64,000 nt of DNA from Pedococcus_A sp963730585 (GCA_963730585.1 CAVSSL010000007.1:1-64000), one strand, 5' to 3'. Positions 25,948 to 35,870 are shown, counted from the stretch's first letter. A program made the numbers and translations. The notes: generated from the sequence alone by a model not told the origin.

Positions 25948-27288
25948 GTGAGCGAAGTCGGTAACAAGGCAGCAGGAGAGCCCCTGAAGGTGGCCCTCCT
26001 CGGGTGTGGCGTGGTCGGGTCCTCGGTGGCCCGGATGCTCACCGAGCAGGCCGGCGACCTCACCGCCCGCGTCGGCCGCCCCCTCGAGCTCATCGGCATC
26101 GCCGTGCGCCGCGCCGGCCGCGACCGCTCCGACCTGCCGGTCGACCCGAGCCTGTTCACCACCGACGCCGACTCCCTGGTCACCCGGGCCGACATCGTCA
26201 TCGAGGTGATCGGCGGCATCGAGCCGGCCCGCAGCCTCATCCTCACGGCGATGGAGCACGGCGCCTCCGTGGTGAGCGCCAACAAGGCGCTGCTCGCCGA
26301 GGACGGCCCCAACCTGTATGCCGCGGCCGACAAGTTCGGCGTCGACCTCTACTACGAGGCCGCGGTCGCCGGGGCGATCCCGATCCTGCGACCGATCCGC
26401 GAGTCGCTGGCCGGCGACGAGGTGCGCAAGGTGCTCGGCATCGTCAACGGCACCACCAACTACGTGCTCGACAAGATGGACACCACCGGCATGGGCTTCG
26501 CCGAGGCCGTCGAGCAGGCCCAGGCGCTCGGCTACGCCGAGGCCGACCCGACCGCCGACGTCGAGGGGTTCGACGCCGCCGCCAAGGCCGCGATCCTCGC
26601 CAGCCTCGCCTTCCACACCCGCGTCTCGAGCGACGACGTCCACCGCGAGGGCATCACCGAGGTCAGCGCCGCCGACGTGCAGGCCGCCAAGGAGATGGAC
26701 TGCGTCGTCAAGCTGCTCGCCATCTGTGAGCGCACCCGCGACGAGCAGGGCCACGACCTCGGCATCAGCGTCCGCGTCTACCCGGCGATGATCCCGCGCA
26801 GCCACCCGCTCGGCTCGGTGCGCGACGCCTACAACGCCGTCTTCGTCGAGGCGGCCGCGGCCGGCGAGCTCATGTTCTACGGCAAGGGCGCCGGCGGCGA
26901 CCCCACGGCGAGCGCGGTGCTCGGCGACGTCGTGGCCGTGGCCCGCCACCGCGTCGGCGGCGCCAAGGGCCCGGGGGAGTCGGCCTACGCCGACCTGCCG
27001 GTGCTGCCCATCGGGTCGGCCCTGACGCGCTACCACATCAGCCTCGACGTGGCCGACCGCCCGGGCGTGCTCGCCCAGGTCGCCACCGCCTTCGCCGAGC
27101 ACGGCGTCTCGATCGAGACCGTGCGCCAGCAGGTCGTCACCGACGAGGAGTCGGGGGAGGCCCGCGCCAACCTCATCGTGGTCACGCACATGGCACCCGA
27201 CGCCGCGCTGTCGGCCACGGTCGACGCGCTGGCCAACCTGCCCACCGTCGACGAGGTCACCTCGGTGATGCGGGTGGAGGGCTCCTGA
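25948..27288 (+). CDS. hom: Homoserine dehydrogenase
   Basis: The 446-residue enzyme reduces aspartate semialdehyde to homoserine, the branch point to threonine and methionine. It has the NAD(P) loop LLGCGVVGSSVARML near residue 17, the catalytic Lys in SANKALLAED, the substrate region KVLGIVNGTTNYVLDKM and a C-terminal ACT domain (DVADRPGVLAQVATAF), through which threonine usually inhibits. GTG start with AAGGAG upstream. It overlaps thrC by TGATG. The 111 bases before it carry no other gene. Confidence 0.96.
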   Translation: MSEVGNKAAGEPLKVALLGCGVVGSSVARMLTEQAGDLTARVGRPLELIGIAVRRAGRDRSDLPVDPSLFTTDADSLVTRADIVIEVIGGIEPARSLILTAMEHGASVVSANKALLAEDGPNLYAAADKFGVDLYYEAAVAGAIPILRPIRESLAGDEVRKVLGIVNGTTNYVLDKMDTTGMGFAEAVEQAQALGYAEADPTADVEGFDAAAKAAILASLAFHTRVSSDDVHREGITEVSAADVQAAKEMDCVVKLLAICERTRDEQGHDLGISVRVYPAMIPRSHPLGSVRDAYNAVFVEAAAAGELMFYGKGAGGDPTASAVLGDVVAVARHRVGGAKGPGESAYADLPVLPIGSALTRYHISLDVADRPGVLAQVATAFAEHGVSIETVRQQVVTDEESGEARANLIVVTHMAPDAALSATVDALANLPTVDEVTSVMRVEGS

Positions 27289-28385
27289 TGGCCCACCTGT
27301 GGCGCGGCGTGATCCGCGAGTACGCCGACCGGCTGCCGATGCTCGAGGGCGCGCCGGTGGTGACGCTCCAGGAGGGCGGCACGCCGCTCATCCCGGCCGA
27401 GCACCTCTCCGAGCTCACCGGCGCCCAGGTCTTCGTCAAGTACGAGGGCCTCAACCCGACCGGCTCGTTCAAGGACCGCGGCATGACGACCGCGATCTCC
27501 ATGGCGGCCAAGCACGGCGCCAAGGCGGTCATCTGCGCCTCGACCGGCAACACCTCCGCGTCGGCGGCGGCCTACGCCACCAAGGCCGGCATGGCCTGTG
27601 CCGTGCTGGTGCCCGAGGGCAAGATCGCGATGGGCAAGCTCAGCCAGGCCATCGCCCACGGGGCCACGCTGCTGCAGGTCGACGGCAACTTCGACGACTG
27701 CCTCACCCTGGCCCGCAAGCTCGCCGAGGCCTACCCGGTCGAGCTCGTGAACTCGGTCAACCCCGCCCGCATCGAGGGCCAGAAGACCGCCTCGTTCGAG
27801 GTCGTCGACGCGCTCGGCGACGCCCCCGACATCCACTGCCTCCCGGTCGGGAACGCCGGCAACATCACGGCCTACTGGCGGGGCTACCGCGAGTATGCCG
27901 CCGGGCACGGGATCGAGGGCGTGCCCGACGGGGTGGCGTCCCGGCTCCCGCAGATGTGGGGCTTCCAGGCCGCCGGCGCGGCGCCCATCGTGCTCGGCCA
28001 CCCGGTCGACCACCCCGAGACCATCGCCACCGCGATCCGCATCGGCAACCCCGCCTCGTGGAAGCAGGCCGAGGAGGCCCGCGACGACTCCGGCGGGCGC
28101 ATCGAGGCGGTCACCGACGAGCAGATCCTCGCTGCCCACCGGCTGCTCTCGGCCCGCGAGGGCATCTTCGTCGAGCCCGCGTCGGCGGCCAGCGTCGCCG
28201 GGCTGCTCATGGCGCACGAGGCCGGCCAGGTGCCTGCCGGCGCGACGGTCGTCTGCACGGTGACGGGCCACGGCCTGAAGGACCCGCAGTGGGCGCTGAA
28301 GGGCGCCGACGGCGCCGAGGTCGCCCCGACACGCGTTCCCGTCGACGCCTACACGGCAGCACAGGCGCTCGGGCTGGACGGCTGA
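27288..28385 (+). CDS. thrC: Threonine synthase
   Basis: The 365-residue PLP enzyme converts O-phosphohomoserine to threonine. The PLP lysine lies in NPTGSFKDRGMT near residue 62, with CASTGNTSASAAAY and the phosphate-binding loop PVGNAGNITAYW. The length fits the actinobacterial class. Its start overlaps the hom stop and its stop overlaps the thrB start, so hom-thrC-thrB are translationally coupled. Confidence 0.96.
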   Translation: MAHLWRGVIREYADRLPMLEGAPVVTLQEGGTPLIPAEHLSELTGAQVFVKYEGLNPTGSFKDRGMTTAISMAAKHGAKAVICASTGNTSASAAAYATKAGMACAVLVPEGKIAMGKLSQAIAHGATLLQVDGNFDDCLTLARKLAEAYPVELVNSVNPARIEGQKTASFEVVDALGDAPDIHCLPVGNAGNITAYWRGYREYAAGHGIEGVPDGVASRLPQMWGFQAAGAAPIVLGHPVDHPETIATAIRIGNPASWKQAEEARDDSGGRIEAVTDEQILAAHRLLSAREGIFVEPASAASVAGLLMAHEAGQVPAGATVVCTVTGHGLKDPQWALKGADGAEVAPTRVPVDAYTAAQALGLDG

Positions 28386-29348
28386 TGGGTGGGTCGCTGG
28401 CGCCCGGCACCTCCGTGCACGTGCGCGTGCCCGCCAGCAGCGCCAACCTCGGGCCCGGCTTCGACTCCATCGGCCTCGCGCTGGGCATCTGGGACGAGTG
28501 CACCGCCACCGTCACCGACGAGCCGGGCCTCGTCATCGAGGTCGACGGCCAGGGCGCGGGGGAGGTGCCGCTCGACGAGCGACACCTCGTCTACCGCTCC
28601 ATGCTCACCGCCTGGGACCACCTCGACCCGGCCGACGCCGTGGAGGTGCCCCCGGGCCTGCACCTGCGATGTCGCAACGCCGTGCCCCACGGCCGCGGCC
28701 TCGGCTCGTCGGCCACCGCCATCGTCACGGGCATCGCTGCGGCACAGGGCCTCTGCCATGCCTCGCGCGCGGACGACCGCCCGTTCGACCTCGCCTTCAC
28801 CAACGACATCGCCAGCATGGTGGAGGGGCACCCCGACAACGCCTCGGCCAGCGTCTACGGCGGCATGACCCTGTCGTGGAGCGACGACCCGGGCGAGACG
28901 GCGAAGGCCGCCACCACCACGGTCCGGGTGCCGCTGCACCCCGACGTCGTGCCGGTCGTCTTCATCCCGTCCGAGACGCTCTCGACGGCCAAGGCGCGCT
29001 CGGTGCTGCCCTCCCACGTGCGGCTGGCCGACGCGGCATACAACTCGGCGCGGGCAGCGCTGCTGGTGCACGCGATGCGGCACGCGCCCCGAGCACCTGC
29101 TCTCGGCGACGCAGGAGCGGCTCCACCAGGAGGCGCGCCGGCCGTCGTACCCGCACTCCATGGAGCTCGTCGACCGGCTGCGCCGCGAGGGGCACGCGGC
29201 CGTGATCTCCGGCGCCGGTCCCTCGGTGCTGGTGCTCGCGACGACGTCGACGGCCGAGGCGGTGCTGGCCCACGCCGCGGACGCGTGGGAGGCGCTCGCG
29301 CCGGGGGTGCCCGACGAGGGCGTCATCGTCCGAGAGGTCACAACCTGA
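28385..29348 (+). CDS. thrB: Homoserine kinase, frameshifted as given
   Basis: ThrB phosphorylates homoserine before ThrC acts. The GHMP-kinase motifs are present: SSANLGPGFDSIGLAL at the N-terminus and the ATP loop PHGRGLGSSATAIVTG. After HAMRHAP an extra C in the CCCC run near 29086-29089 shifts the frame. The correct end (EHLLSATQERLHQEARRPS, then MELVDRLRREGHAAVISGAG) is in the next frame and stops at 29348. A homopolymer error is the likely cause. ATG start overlaps the thrC stop. Confidence 0.9.
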
Positions 29349-29393
29349 GCACCGTTCGGGGGAGCCTCGTCACGATTCGCCCGGACTGGGTGT

Positions 29394-29399
29394 TACATT
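29394..29399 (+). promoter_or_regulatory. Possible -10 element TACATT of the rho promoter
   Basis: TGTTACATTG sits about 185 bases before the rho start. A long untranslated rho leader is usual for autoregulation. The -35 is not clear. Confidence 0.3.
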
Positions 29400-29583
29400 G
29401 AAGACGCACGCAGCGGATGGAGTTCTCCTCCGCATCCAGCGACACGTGCACCCTCCACGCGAAGGCAACCTGATTGTTGCCCCTGGCTTCTCGTGCCCTT
29501 GCGTGGCCTCCACTGGCCAGTTCTTGGCCCAAGCTCCGGTTCGGCTCTGAGCCCGAACCGCATACGAGGGGGAAGGATCCTTC

Positions 29584-31636
29584 GTGACAGACACCACCAC
29601 TCTCGACGCCGCCCAGTCCGGCGGCACCGAGAAGCCCCGTCGATCCGGCGCGCTGAGCACCATGCGCCTGGCCGAGCTCCAGGGCCTGGCCTCCAGCATG
29701 GGGATCACGGGCACCGCCAAGATGCGCAAGGGTGACCTGATCACCGCCATCAAGGCCCGCCAGTCCGGCTCTGCCCCTGCGGCCGAGAAGGCCGACAAGG
29801 TCGAGGCGGCCGCCCCGCGCGCCGAGCGCTCCGGAGCCGCTCCGAGAGCCGCTCCGAGGGCAGCGACCGCCAGGCCGGTCAGGCGACCCAGGAGCGCCCG
29901 CAGCAGCAGGAGCGCCCGGCCGCCCGCGAGCAGGATGGCGAGCAGGCTGGCCAGCAGGCCCCCGCGCAGGGCGGGGAGCGCCCGCAGCGCCAGGCCCGCC
30001 AGGAGCGGCAGAACCGCCAGGAGCGGCAGAACCGCCAGGAGCGCGGCGAGGCCAGCCAGGGCGAGCAGGACCGTGAGGTCCGCCGTGAGCGTGACGACCG
30101 CGGCGAGCGCACCGACGCCCGGGACGACCGCAACCGCAGCGACCGGGGCGACCGCCAGCAGCGCGACGAGCGGGGCTCCCGCGACGACCGCCGCAACGAG
30201 CGCACCGACCGCGCGCAGGGTGGCGACCGTGACGACCGCCGTGGCGAGCGCACCGAGCGCACCGCGCGCAGGGTGGCGACCGTGACGACCGCGGCGGCGA
30301 CCGCGACGACCGCGGCGACAACCGCAACCGCGACGACCGCAACCGCGACGACCACGGTGGCGACGACGAGGGCGAGGGCCGCGGCCGTCGCCGCAGCCGC
30401 AGCCGCAACCGGGGTCGCGACAAGCGCCGCGGCGGTGAGCGGGAGTACGACAACGAGCCCCTGGTGCACGAGGACGACGTCCTGGTGCCCGTCGCCGGCA
30501 TCCTCGACGTCCTCGAGAACTACGCGTTCGTGCGCACCTCCGGCTACCTGCCCGGCCCGAACGACGTCTACGTGCCGCTCGGCCTGGTCAAGAAGAACGG
30601 CCTGCGCAAGGGCGACGCCGTCACCGGTGCCGTGAAGGCGCAGACCGACGAGCAGCAGCAGAACTCGCGCCAGAAGTTCAACGCGCTGGTGCGCCTCGAC
30701 ACGGTCAACGGCATGACGCCGGAGGACGCGAAGAAGCGCGTGGAGTTCGGCAAGCTGACGCCGCTCTACCCGCAGTCGCGCCTGCGCCTGGAGACCGACC
30801 CGACCCAGCTGACGACGCGGATCATCGACCTCGTCGCCCCCATCGGGAAGGGCCAGCGCGGCCTCATCGTCGCCCCGGCCAAGGCCGGCAAGACGATGGT
30901 CATGCAGGCGATCGCCAACGCCATCACGACCAACAACCCGGAGTGCCACCTCATGGTCGTCCTCGTGGACGAGCGCCCCGAGGAGGTCACCGACATGCAG
31001 CGTGCGGTCAAGGGCGAGGTCATCTCCTCGACCTTCGACCGCCCGGCCGACGACCACACCACGGTCGCCGAGCTGGCCATCGAGCGGGCCAAGCGCCTGG
31101 TCGAGATGGGCCACGACGTGGTCGTGCTGCTCGACTCGATCACCAAGCTGGGCCGGGCCTACAACCTCTCGGCGCCCCCGAGCGGCCGGATCCTCTCCGG
31201 TGGTGTCGACAGCGCCGCGCTGTACCCGCCGAAGAAGTTCTTCGGTGCGGCCCGCAACATCGAGGACGGCGGCTCGCTGACCATCCTCGCGACCGCGCTC
31301 GTCGAGACCGGCTCCCGCATGGACGAGGTCATCTTCGAGGAGTTCAAGGGCACCGGGAACATGGAGCTCAAGCTCGACCGTGGCCTGGCGAACCGCCGGA
31401 TCTTCCCGGCTGTCGACGTCAACGCGTCGGGCACCCGCCGAGAGGAGATCCTCCTCTCCGGCGAGGAGCTGAAGATCATGTGGAAGCTGCGTCGGGTGCT
31501 CGCCGCCCTCGACCAGCAGCAGGGCATCGAGCTCCTCATCGACCGCCTCAAGAAGACCAAGAGCAACATCGAGTTCCTCATGCAGGTCCAGCAGACCTCC
31601 TCGATCCACATCGAGGACGAGGACACCCGCCGCTGA
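29584..31636 (+). CDS. rho: Transcription termination factor Rho, frameshifted twice as given
   Basis: The N-terminus (MRLAELQGLASSMGITGTAK) is the Rho N-domain. It is followed by a long actinobacterial insertion rich in Arg, Asp, Asn, Gln and Gly, then the RNA-binding domain from LVPVAGILDVLENYAFVRT and the hexameric ATPase with P-loop APAKAGKT, VLVDERPEEVTDM and the Q/R-loops, ending EDEDTRR. Within the insertion the frame changes near 29833 and again near 30270; each fits one missing base in low-complexity GC sequence. Read through, the insertion is a continuous RDDR/NRDD-type sequence. Rho ends transcripts genome-wide. GTG start at 29584 with a GAAGGA site. Confidence 0.9.
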
Positions 31637-31661
31637 CGCGGCCTGCACCAAGAGCGCACGG

Positions 31662-31691
31662 GGCCGCTCCCACCGAAAGGTGGGGGCGGCC
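31662..31691 (+). terminator. Strong hairpin after rho
   Basis: GGCCGCTCCCACC (31662-31674) pairs with GGTGGGGGCGGCC (31679-31691) around a GAAA tetraloop; the only imperfect pair is a T-G wobble. It lies between convergent genes. Confidence 0.8.
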
Positions 31692-31742
31692 TCGTCCGTT
31701 CGCCCAGAAGGTAAAGAACGTGCCTGTCGCCGTCGTGCCGGT

Positions 31743-33074
31743 CTAGTAGCAGCCGCCGTGGGGCACCGAGGGCAGGTCGGCCACGACCGTCTGGGCGCGG
31801 GCCGGGTCGGCGGCGAGGTGCTCGGCAGGTCTGCTCTCGCCGTACTGCTCGGCCACCATCTGGTGCTGCCAGCGCTGCCGACCCGAGCCCGCATCCACCA
31901 CACCCAGCCATCGACGCGAGTCCATGGCGTCCCGTCCCTCCCAGGCGTCGACCCCGAAGACCCCGTCGAGCGCCACCGGCTGTCGCAGGCCCTCGAGCCG
32001 CCAGCGCTCGCGACCGTTCCTCACGTCGACCCCGAGCGTGACCTGCTGACCCTGCAGATCGGTGCCCGAGAGGGCCAGGGTCCGGTCGGCGATCGCGCGC
32101 TCGTCTCCGGCGCTGACGGTCGCCAGGCCCAGGCGCCCGGCGGCGGTGCTGCCGCTCGACACCGACCACAGCTCCCGCCCCGTCACCAGGTCGACGACGA
32201 CGGTGCCGCCGCCGGAGACCAGTGCGGCCACACCAGCGCCGAGGGAGGTCAGCGAAGCTCCCTTGCGCCGCCACAGCACGCGGCCGGTCGCGGCGGAGAC
32301 GGCGAAGACCTCCTCGACGCGTCCGAGCTGGTCAGACCCTGAGGCCGAGGCGACCACGGTGTCGCCGGCCACCTCGAGGTGGACGTCGAAGGAGGTGGCC
32401 ACCTGCTCGGGCACCACCCGCCACACCAGCCGCGGCCCCTCGAGGTGCACGCCGAGCACCGACCCGTCGCGCGAGGCCGTGACCGCCCTGTCCTCGCCCA
32501 CCGGGACGAACCGAACGGACGGCCGCACCGGCAGCTGGACCCACCGGTCCGGGCCGCCACCGGCGGGCCGGACCGACAGCACGTCGCCGTGGCTTCCGAC
32601 CAGCCGGTCGCCCGAGACCGTGAAGGTGCGGCCGAAGTCGCCCGCCTCACCGTTGCTGCCGCCCGCGTGGGTGATGCTCTGGCCGCCCGTGCCGGACAGC
32701 GGCACGCCCCTCACGCCGCGGCCCGGATGGTCCTCGTCGCCCGCGTCCCGGCCCCAGACCATCCCGTCCGCGATGCCCACGGCGTCCTCGAGCTTGTCGG
32801 TGCTGAGCAGGAGGCGCCCGGTGGCCGCGTCGAGCACGTGCACGGCCCGACAGCCGGTGACGACCACGTGGTCGCCCGTCACCAGGGGAGTGGTCTCGGA
32901 GCGGTCGGCCACCTCCGTGCGCCACCGTTCGGCACCGGTGTCGTCGACGGCGCTCACCCACCCACGCCCGGGCGGGCACGGGTCGAAGTCGCAGCCGGTC
33001 GGGGAGCACGCCGACACCGCCATGGCGCCCACCGCCACGACGGCCACACCCCACCGAGCCCCCCGCACGCCCAC
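31743..33074 (-). CDS. PQQ-like beta-propeller lipoprotein
   Basis: The product of about 443 residues begins with a hydrophobic signal (WGVAVVAVGAMAVSAC) ending in a VSAC lipobox, so it should be lipid-anchored outside. Repeats of about 45 residues such as AVHVLDAATGRLLL, VFAVSAATGRVLWRRKG, VVVDLVTGRELWSV and GVDVRNGRERWRLEG form a quinoprotein-type propeller. No enzyme residues are visible; it may be a binding or assembly scaffold. I place the start at the GTG at 33074; a GTG at 33068 is equally possible. Together with the next gene it interrupts the usual rho-rpmE order. Confidence 0.8.
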   Translation of the reverse strand: MGVRGARWGVAVVAVGAMAVSACSPTGCDFDPCPPGRGWVSAVDDTGAERWRTEVADRSETTPLVTGDHVVVTGCRAVHVLDAATGRLLLSTDKLEDAVGIADGMVWGRDAGDEDHPGRGVRGVPLSGTGGQSITHAGGSNGEAGDFGRTFTVSGDRLVGSHGDVLSVRPAGGGPDRWVQLPVRPSVRFVPVGEDRAVTASRDGSVLGVHLEGPRLVWRVVPEQVATSFDVHLEVAGDTVVASASGSDQLGRVEEVFAVSAATGRVLWRRKGASLTSLGAGVAALVSGGGTVVVDLVTGRELWSVSSGSTAAGRLGLATVSAGDERAIADRTLALSGTDLQGQQVTLGVDVRNGRERWRLEGLRQPVALDGVFGVDAWEGRDAMDSRRWLGVVDAGSGRQRWQHQMVAEQYGESRPAEHLAADPARAQTVVADLPSVPHGGCY

Positions 33075-33150
33075 AGGGTGCCGCGCACGCGAGCCGCGCA
33101 CGCGGCATACGCGCTGTCTGTGACCGGAGCGCAACCGCCCGCGCCCCAAT

Positions 33151-33190
33151 GTGGTGGTTCACCGCCCTCATGACGTCGGCGAACCACCAC
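33151..33190. repeat. 40-bp palindromic element, copy 1
   Basis: Left arm GTGGTGGTTCACCG, right arm CGGCGAACCACCAC, centre CTCATGAC. It shares its outline with copies at 34283 and 47108, but position 8 and its partner have both changed (GGTTC/GAACC instead of GGATC/GATCC), so pairing is kept. Confidence 0.8.
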
Positions 33191-33296
33191 GTTGGCGACA
33201 CCGAGGAGTCGGTATGCCGTGTGCCTGGTCGCGTGGTCGTTGCACCTGTGGATGGCCGACCGGCGCGTCGGGCAGACCTCGGCATGCTTGCGAGGT

Positions 33297-34280
33297 GTGG
33301 ACGCGGTGACGGCGGCGAAGGTGCGGGGGCAGTTCGGCCTGATCACGTGGACCCAGTGCCGTGAGGCGAAGCTGACCGAGCGCGCGGTGCGGTGGCGTCT
33401 GTCGTCCGGGCGGTGGGCGCGCGTGCACCCGGGGGTGTACCTCACCGAGCCGGGCCGCGACGACTGGGAGGTCAGGGCGCTGGCGGCACTCTTGGCGTGC
33501 GGCAAGGGCGCGGCCCTGTCCCACCAGAGTGCTGCCTATGCATGGGGCCTGCAGCGGGCTGCGGGCGACCGGCTGCGCATCATCGTGCCCGCGAGGCGGC
33601 ACGTCGTGGCGCCCGAGGGCGTCTCCCTCGTGCGCACGCGCTCGGCGGACGAACGAACCGACGAGACCGCCTGGCCGCATCGCACCACGGTGGAGCACAC
33701 CCTTCTCGACCTCGCCCAGGAGAGCTCGCTCGACGACGCCGTCGGCCGACTGGCGCGAGCCCTCCAACAGGGACGGACCACCGAACGCATGGTGCTCCAG
33801 GCGCTGGCCACACGTCCTCGCCAGCGTCATCGGGCCCTGCTGGTGGAGGTCCTCTCTGAGTTGGGGGAGGGTGCCGAGAGCCCGGCGGAGGTGCGCTGGG
33901 TCCGGGACGTCGAGAGGGCTCACGGGATGCCGGCCGCGGTGAGGCAGCAGCCCACCGGGGACGGCGGCAGGCGTGACTCCGTCTACGACGACTTCGACCT
34001 GGTCGTCGAGGTCGACGGTCGACTGGGTCACGAGGGGTGGGACGGTCGTCGGCGGGACGGGCGCCGCGACCGCCGGGCCGCGGCCACCGGCCGGCTCACG
34101 GTGCGGGTCTTCTGGGACGAGCTGGTCCAGACGCCCTGCGAGCTCGCGCTCGAGGTCGGTGACCTGCTCCGCCTGCGCGGCTGGACGGGCTCACCCACAC
34201 CCTGCCGCAAGCGATCGTGCCCGCTGCGGGCGCGACGCCAACACGGCATACGGACCCGACGGCCCGCGGGTGCGGCGTGA
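33297..34280 (+). CDS. AbiEi-like N-terminal domain fused to a PD-(D/E)XK (DUF559-like) nuclease-fold domain
   Basis: The N-terminal 60 residues (VRGQFGLITWTQCREAKL, RWRLSSGRWARVHPGVYL) match the winged-helix domain annotated as type IV toxin-antitoxin AbiEi antitoxin. The middle reads ALSHQSAAYAWGL... TVEHTLLDLAQ. The C-terminal part YDDFDLVVEVDGRLGHEGW, then RRDRRAAATGRLTVRVFW, has the D...ExDG...H layout of DUF559/Vsr-like endonucleases. Function is unknown; no AbiEii toxin gene adjoins it. Palindromic repeats lie 107 bases before and 2 bases after the gene. The start is uncertain (GTG 33297 or 33306, ATG 33252). The last 30 Arg-rich residues may be a run-on. Confidence 0.75.
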   Translation: MDAVTAAKVRGQFGLITWTQCREAKLTERAVRWRLSSGRWARVHPGVYLTEPGRDDWEVRALAALLACGKGAALSHQSAAYAWGLQRAAGDRLRIIVPARRHVVAPEGVSLVRTRSADERTDETAWPHRTTVEHTLLDLAQESSLDDAVGRLARALQQGRTTERMVLQALATRPRQRHRALLVEVLSELGEGAESPAEVRWVRDVERAHGMPAAVRQQPTGDGGRRDSVYDDFDLVVEVDGRLGHEGWDGRRRDGRRDRRAAATGRLTVRVFWDELVQTPCELALEVGDLLRLRGWTGSPTPCRKRSCPLRARRQHGIRTRRPAGAA

Positions 34281-34282
34281 GC

Positions 34283-34322
34283 GTGGTGGATCGCCGACCC
34301 CATGACGTCGGTGATCCACCAC
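34283..34322. repeat. 40-bp palindromic element, copy 2
   Basis: GTGGTGGATCGCCGACCC then CATGACGTCGGTGATCCACC plus AC. It begins 2 bases after the stop of the AbiEi-like gene. One G-T wobble replaces the A-T pair of copy 3. Confidence 0.85.
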
Positions 34323-34481
34323 GGCCAGCCCGCAGGCCCCGCCCTGGGCCCGGGAATGCCGGAGGGGGTGCTCCCGTTTAGGAGATGTGCGCCGCTCTCT
34401 GGCACACTTGACCGCTGACCGGTTCACGGCATACAGGGCAGATCCCGCCGACCCGGCCGCACTCGACTCAAGGAGCACACG

Positions 34482-34700
34482 TTGAAGAAGGACATCCACC
34501 CGCAGTACGTGGAGACCGAGGTCACCTGCACCTGCGGCAACACGTTCACCACCCGCAGCACCGCGACGTCCGGCAAGATCCACGCCGACGTGTGCTCGCA
34601 GTGCCACCCCTTCTACACCGGCAAGCAGAAGATCCTCGACACCGGTGGCCGCGTGGCCCGGTTCCAGGCCCGCTACGGCAAGAAGGCCGAGAGCAAGTAG
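34482..34700 (+). CDS. rpmE: 50S ribosomal protein L31
   Basis: The 72-residue protein starts MKKDIHPQYVETEVTCTCGN and keeps the zinc-binding cysteines (CTCG and CSQCHPFYTGK), so it is the zinc-containing (C+) form. It belongs to the large ribosomal subunit near the intersubunit bridges. TTG start with AAGGAG six bases upstream. It precedes prfA as in other actinobacteria. Confidence 0.97.
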   Translation: MKKDIHPQYVETEVTCTCGNTFTTRSTATSGKIHADVCSQCHPFYTGKQKILDTGGRVARFQARYGKKAESK

Positions 34701-34790
34701 CTTCTCCGATGCGCCGGTCCCGACCCCCGTGGTCGCGGACCGGCGCATTTGTCTTTGCCCCCCGCCCCGCCTGACCCAGGAGAGACCCGC

Positions 34791-35870
34791 ATGCTCGAGT
34801 CCGCCGCCGCTCTCGTGCAGGAGCACGCCGACCTCGAGAAGCAGCTCGCCGACCCCGAGGTGTTCGGCGACCAGGACAAGGTGCGCAAGCTCAACAAGCG
34901 GTATGCCGCGCTGGCGCCGACCGTCGCGGCCTACCACGCGTGGCACGCGGCGACGGACGACCTCGCCGCCGCCCGCGAGCTCGCCAAGGAGGACGAGGGG
35001 TTCGCCGCCGAGGTGCCGTCGCTCGAGGCGACGCTGCACGCCGCCGAGGAGAAGCTGCGCCGGCTGCTCGTGCCGCGCGACCCCGACGACGACCGCGACA
35101 TCATCCTCGAGGTCAAGGCCGGCGAGGGCGGCGACGAGTCGGCCCTGTTCGCCGGCGACCTGCTGCGGATGTACCTGCGCTACGCCGAGCGACGCGGCTG
35201 GAAGACCGAGCTCATCGACGCCACCGAGTCCGACCTCGGCGGCTACAAGGACGTGCAGGTCGCGATCAAGGCCAAGGGCACGCCCGAGCCGGGCGACGCG
35301 CCCTGGGCGCGGCTGAAGTACGAGGGCGGGGTGCACCGGGTGCAGCGGGTGCCCGTCACCGAGAGCCAGGGCCGCATCCACACCTCCGCGGCGGGCGTCC
35401 TGGTGATGCCGGAGGCCGAGGAGGTCGAGGTGACCATCGACCCCAACGACCTCAAGATCGACGTCTACCGCTCCTCGGGCCCCGGCGGGCAGAGCGTCAA
35501 CACCACCGACTCGGCCGTGCGCATCACCCACCTGCCGACCGGCGTGGTCGTGTCGTGCCAGAACGAGAAGAGCCAGCTCCAGAACAAGGAGTCGGCCCTG
35601 CGGGTGCTCCGGGCCCGCCTGCACGCGATCGCCCAGGACGCCGCCGACGCCGAGGCCTCGGCCGCCCGGCGCTCGCAGGTGCGCACCGTCGACCGCTCCG
35701 AGCGGATCCGCACCTACAACTTCCCCGAGAACCGGATCAGCGACCACCGCACCGGCTACAAGTCCTACAACCTCGACGTCGTGCTCGACGGCGACCTCGA
35801 CCCGGTGGTGCAGTCGGCCGTCGACGCCGACGAGCAGGCCCGCATGGCCGCCGTCGCCGAGGGCGCGTGA
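34791..35870 (+). CDS. prfA: Peptide chain release factor 1
   Basis: The 359-residue factor ends translation at UAA and UAG. It has the stop-codon-reading tripeptide in RVPVTESQGRIHTS (PVT, where PxT is typical for RF1), the GGQ motif in SSGPGGQSVNTTDSAV and the conserved SQVRTVDRSERIRTYNFPENR. The ATG at 34791 follows AGGAG. Its stop overlaps the start of prmC, whose enzyme methylates the GGQ glutamine. Confidence 0.97.
   Translation: MLESAAALVQEHADLEKQLADPEVFGDQDKVRKLNKRYAALAPTVAAYHAWHAATDDLAAARELAKEDEGFAAEVPSLEATLHAAEEKLRRLLVPRDPDDDRDIILEVKAGEGGDESALFAGDLLRMYLRYAERRGWKTELIDATESDLGGYKDVQVAIKAKGTPEPGDAPWARLKYEGGVHRVQRVPVTESQGRIHTSAAGVLVMPEAEEVEVTIDPNDLKIDVYRSSGPGGQSVNTTDSAVRITHLPTGVVVSCQNEKSQLQNKESALRVLRARLHAIAQDAADAEASAARRSQVRTVDRSERIRTYNFPENRISDHRTGYKSYNLDVVLDGDLDPVVQSAVDADEQARMAAVAEGA

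Noticed and set aside
29900..30420. Regular short repeats in the rho insertion considered as a CRISPR or satellite array
   Set aside because: The spacing is set by codons (RDDR, NRQE units), with no unique spacers; it is coding low complexity.
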